Shown here piece after piece: positions 60,487 through 64,000 of a stretch of DNA of 64,000 nucleotides (positions are counted from its first letter, which is position 1; the number at the start of each line of letters is the position of its first letter). The notes under the pieces are model-generated. The model was not told the origin of the DNA and did no database searches. It worked only from the letters and a program-made list of their open reading frames with translations. Source of the DNA: Undaria pinnatifida (Eukaryota; Sar; Phaeophyceae; Laminariales; Alariaceae); NCBI GenBank assembly GCA_012845835.1, contig JABAKD010000017.1, positions 3,501,367 through 3,565,366 on the forward strand. The letters are read 5' to 3'. The translations under genes and the position numbers were made by a program.

Positions 60487-61414
60487 ATAGTGGAAACTAC
60501 AGAAATAAATTTATAAAATAGATATTATGTTAGATTACTTCAAAATTCACCACCTGAAGTAAATAGACTTACGGGGGACCATAGTAAATAGGACCTACGG
60601 TACAAACAAAAACCAATATATTTCCCTATTTTGACTAACAATATTTGGTCCTATTTACTATGGTCCCCCGTAATAGTCTATACTTAACACCAATCATCAT
60701 TGTAGTCTAGTGGAGAAAAGCATTTGTTTATACAAGAAAAGGATCCCTCCCTTTAAAATTTTTACCCACATAGCATAGTACAAGTACCAGCAAGCAGATT
60801 CAAAATATGATTACTGACCTCGAAATTCGTCGAACTCACACCTACCTGACGTCCTGAAAATATATTTATTTAGTCTAGACTATTTATTTAGTCTATTTAT
60901 TTTGAAGTATTAGTCTACAGTGACAGCGTATCAATTTGGAACCGTGGGTTCGTGTCCCACAGACCTTTTGTTTCTTTGAGGGGGGAGTAGCTGCCTTTAA
61001 TTCACGAATGAATGCTGTATTAAGATAGAGTAACATATATATAAGATAACTAATACGGAGCAATATTCTGTATTTGTACTCTTCCCGATATTAAAGCCGG
61101 GGGGGGAGAAAAACAAAATAAACCGATTACACCATACATATGATAGAGCAGTATAATATAATAGTGGAAAACTACAGTAGTATTAAATTTATAAAATAGA
61201 TGTGATGTTTGATCTAGCTCAAAATTCCCCACCTAAAGTTTAAATACCAACACTTACTTACTATTATAATAGTGGACGAAAGATAGGACCCCTCCCAATA
61301 AAAAACTCACTCATATAGTATATTACAAGTACCAACAACGCAGCTTGCAAAGATGAGTATTGACCTGAAATTCGTCGAACTCACGGCTGACGTCCTCGAA
61401 ATATTTTTTATAAA
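60487..61414 (+). repeat. Two direct repeat units, one carrying MITE M4
   Basis: Unit 1 at about 60487-60880 and unit 2 at about 61156-61414 share, in order, AGTGGAAA(A)CTACAG, TTTATAAAATAGAT, TTCA/CTCAAAATTC, GGA(T/C)CCCTCCC, ACAAGTACCA and AAATTCGTCGAACTCAC. The excess length of unit 1 is mostly the M4 element. AT-rich; no gene. Confidence 0.78.
60569..60673. mobile_element. Palindromic MITE M4, perfect 27-bp inverted ends
   Basis: 105 bp. The 27 bases 60569-60595 (TTACGGGGGACCATAG...) are the exact inverse of 60647-60673. The TTA / TAA outer bases suggest a TA target duplication around CGGGGGACC ends. The element interrupts a repeat unit whose sister copy at 61156-61414 lacks it. Confidence 0.85.
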
Positions 61415-61576
61415 ATACACCCTGGCGTAGATCCAGCGCTTATTGTTGTCCACATGAAACATGAAAGGTTATTATCGCGAAGATCTAGTTGGTGGTCCAT
61501 GCCCCAACTATTCATTAATAAAATGATCATCCCTTCACAAGTCAACTCGTAAGACATTTTCCCCCTCAGCGACCTT

Positions 61577-61773
61577 CTGGCCAAGAAGCCGTGGTCACAG
61601 GTGTCCTCCCTTCTCCCCCACCCAATGCATGCCCCCCCTTTTTATCGCGCAGAGTGTCCAACATTCCCACTTTTCAGCTTCTTATGATCTGACATCTATC
61701 TGCCGATTTTCATCGAATTTTGCCGACCCGCGCTTTTTTCGCGCTCTCCACTCATCATGTTTTATGTGCGCCT
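61577..61773 (-). mobile_element. SINE fragment (body only)
   Basis: The plus strand reads GCCGTGGTCACAGGTGTCCT, CCCTTCTCCC, TTTTTATCGCGCA, and ATTCCCACTTTTCAGC, matching the 3' body of the SINE at 31 kb in reverse. The tRNA-like head is not recognisable. A weaker trace is at about 17848-17930. Confidence 0.65.
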
Positions 61774-61799
61774 TACTATAAGGGTCTGGATTAACCATG

Positions 61800-62620
61800 G
61801 GCCTTTTCACGGGTCACGACCAGGCTCATGGGTCGTATCCAAAGATTTTCGAAACCTCACGCGGGTCGGGTCAAAAGCTTTGGGAGTCTCACTGGTCGGG
61901 TGGGGTTAGGTCGTCAGGTCAAAAGGTTTTGAAGTCTCATGGGTTGGTTCGGGTCGGGTCGCGGGTCGGGTCAGATCAACAGGATTAAAAAAAATCTCGC
62001 GGGTTGCATCGGGTCGCGGGTCAAGATGTTCGAAATCTCGCGGGTTGCGTCGGGTCGGGTCATCACCCGCGATGTGCGGGTCATGTCACGAGTCAGACCA
62101 CTTTGAACAGAGAGCTGTTTTCTCTGATCCGCGGGCGGGACTGGTGAATATGACCCGCGGGTCCATCACACACGTTCAAGCCTTTCATAATATTTCTCCG
62201 AAGGTCTCTGTGGTGCCGATGCTCGTTTTCGGTTATACTCGCAGGTTGAAAACGCCGGAAGTTTACATACTCACAATGTCCAGATCAGCTCGCAATATCC
62301 ACCACATCCAAGTCGCATTTACATGCCCTGGGTCTACAAAAACACGGAGAAAAATATTTTTCGGAGAGATAACCCGTGGGTCGGATCCAAGAAAGGGTCG
62401 AACTCGTGGGTCGGGGGGAAAAGGTGACCCGACTCGTGGCATGACCTGCTCTCACAGCGATCATTCGGAGTCTGACGAGTCGGATCAGGTCGGGTCCGGT
62501 CGGGTCGGACCAGGAGGTTTTGACATCTCACGGGTCGGACCAGGAAGTTTTGAAATCTCACGGGTCTGGTCGGGTCGGATCAGAACATTCTTGAAATCTC
62601 ACGCGTCGGGACGGGTCCAA
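61800..62620 (-). repeat. Degenerate CCCGA array in reverse orientation
   Basis: Scattered GGGTCGGGTC units mixed with CTCACGGGTC and GAAATCTC spacers: the minus-strand counterpart of the decayed flank of the 34 kb array (GACCCG with GATTTCGAAA). Confidence 0.85.
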
Positions 62621-62624
62621 CAAT

Positions 62625-62795
<171 letters not shown>

Positions 62796-62991
62796 AACCA
62801 ACAACCAACAACCAACAACCAACAGCCAACAGCCAACAACCAACAGCCAACAGCAACCAACAGCAACCAACAGCAACCAACAACAACAACCTTTTAAACA
62901 TGTGTTTTGCCTGGGCCCACTCTCTTCCCTTTGAACAACGTGTTTCCGGCAGAAGAGGGCCCAACGCCACAAAACAAGAGCGGGAACCACC

Positions 62992-63205
62992 ATGAAAATG
63001 AAAGCCGCATCTTCCCTTTCCCTAGCCGCTGTGCTCGTCGGTGGGGTCTCCTGCCAGATGCTGTTGGAGCAAAATATCACGGAGGTTGAATTCGCAGTCT
63101 CTTCGATGAGTACTGCGTCTGGTGCCAGCGGTGATGAGAGCGCCGGCGGGGCCACTGCGGCGGCGGACCTAGTCCAGGCACTTGAAGGCGACAACCAGGT
63201 CACCG
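62992..63205 (+). CDS. Gene C exon 1: third metalloprotease-WSC paralogue, start only
   Basis: The peptide MKMKAASSLSLAAVLVGGVS then CQ is nearly the signal peptide of gene A. It continues through an acidic Ser/Gly/Ala-rich stretch to ALEGDNQVTG and a GTGAGA donor in phase 1, the border and phase shared by the first exons of A and B. The bases just before the ATG (pattern TTTC.GGCAG then ACCACCATG) resemble those before the A start, suggesting a shared promoter-proximal region. No second exon is recognisable up to base 64000; in A and B the next exon lies 0.44 and 1.1 kb on, so it is probably outside. The call rests on homology to A and B. Confidence 0.82.
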
Positions 63206-64000
63206 GTGAGATATATTTTGGTAGACACTTTTTCATGGATCCAAATATGACCAACTCAACCCCTTTAGAGCCCTGGAATATCTCCTCACACACATACTAA
63301 TTTCAAGTAACTTGTCCCCAACCACGGGTTTCTAGTTTTGAGGTGTTATAAAAAACACACAGAAAAAGATAGTTTGGTGTTGTGTTTGCCATGAGCATAT
63401 TGCTCATGTTCCACAGCGCTCGATCACATTAGACCGATCACGGTCTGTTGAACACTAGTCTAGGTGTAAGGTTCGTCGTCGTATATCGTTATTCAAGCTT
63501 TGTGAAAGGTACAGATCAAACCCGGGACAAACATGCTAGATCATGCAGATCGTCCAAAACCAAGTGTTATTAGTGATAGATCCAAAGGAAATGGGATTCA
63601 AAGTAGTGCCGATGATGAGTGGTGCTTCTGGTGCAGTAGCGCGTGAGAAAGGGTGAAGGCGCGTGGTGGCGGTTTCAGTCCAGGCGCTAGAGATGGCACA
63701 CTCTGGCCAACGGTAAGCCACACTGTTGCACTTGCTCCGATCGGACCGGTCATGATCAAGATCTAGCTCATCTAGCTCATCTATAGTATCTTGTCGTTGT
63801 GATATGCCGTGTGCAGAATCTGTGCAAGTACAAATCTAGGACAGGAAATACGTGCTATCAATAGGTCATGTAGATGATTCGGAGCTCTTCTGGCACTATG
63901 ATCCAGGTTGTCGTCATGCGTAGCCCGGTGGAGGATGCGAACCAAGAGGCATAACATGGGTAGGACTGCGGTGCAATGCGACGTCGAACCTCGCCAAAAG
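63206..64000 (+). other. Intron 1 of gene C (partial)
   Basis: Starts with GTGAGA directly after gene C exon 1. I see no copy of the expected second exon (VVGPVEL-like) and no repeat element here. Confidence 0.6.

Noticed and set aside
60905-60975. tRNA-like T arm (GTGGG TTCGTGT CCCAC)
   Set aside because: A five-base-pair T stem forms, but no matching acceptor stem, D arm or anticodon arm is found upstream and the loop departs from TTCRA. Probably a degraded tRNA-derived repeat or chance.

Overview
This is a eukaryotic nuclear window. Every gene I can support is split by GT-AG introns of 0.1 to 3.7 kb, the exons are richer in GC than the introns, and the non-coding DNA is full of small inverted-repeat elements, SINE-like copies and microsatellites. 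Secreted proteins with tandem WSC carbohydrate-binding domains and kilobase introns fit a stramenopile alga, most likely a brown alga. That placement is inference from gene style, not from a marker gene.

The window is built around three paralogous genes for one protein type: a secreted zinc metalloprotease of the metzincin clan (closest in motif to the M72 / reprolysin-like group) followed by WSC domains. Gene A (53779 down to 41513, minus strand) is complete. It has 18 exons whose phases all agree and encodes 786 residues: signal peptide, propeptide, catalytic domain and three WSC domains. Gene B (24114 down to 1529 and off the left edge, minus strand) is a second copy in the same orientation. 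Thirteen exons (834 residues so far) are present, with introns about three times longer than in A, one intron fewer, and a linker expanded by seven 24-residue repeats. Gene C (62992 onward, plus strand) shows only its first exon, a signal peptide very like that of A. A and C diverge from each other across about 9 kb.

Layout: 1-24.1 kb, gene B with introns loaded with mobile elements; 24.1-41.5 kb, an intergenic block with no convincing gene, holding diverged tandem repeats (25.4-28.1 kb), a duplicated C-tract-rich segment (28.2-29.2 and 35.6-36.75 kb), a SINE with poly-A tail (31.1 kb), a long TTG array (32.6-33.1 kb) and a CCCGA pentanucleotide array (34.35-34.88 kb); 41.5-53.8 kb, gene A; 53.8-63.0 kb, a second intergenic block with two short palindromic elements and, in reverse orientation, another pentanucleotide-plus-triplet array pair; 63.0-64.0 kb, start of gene C.

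From the parts seen, the three products would be secreted as zymogens, activated by removal of the propeptide, and held on polysaccharide by the WSC modules while they cut protein, for example in the extracellular matrix. Substrate and biological role are not visible in the sequence.
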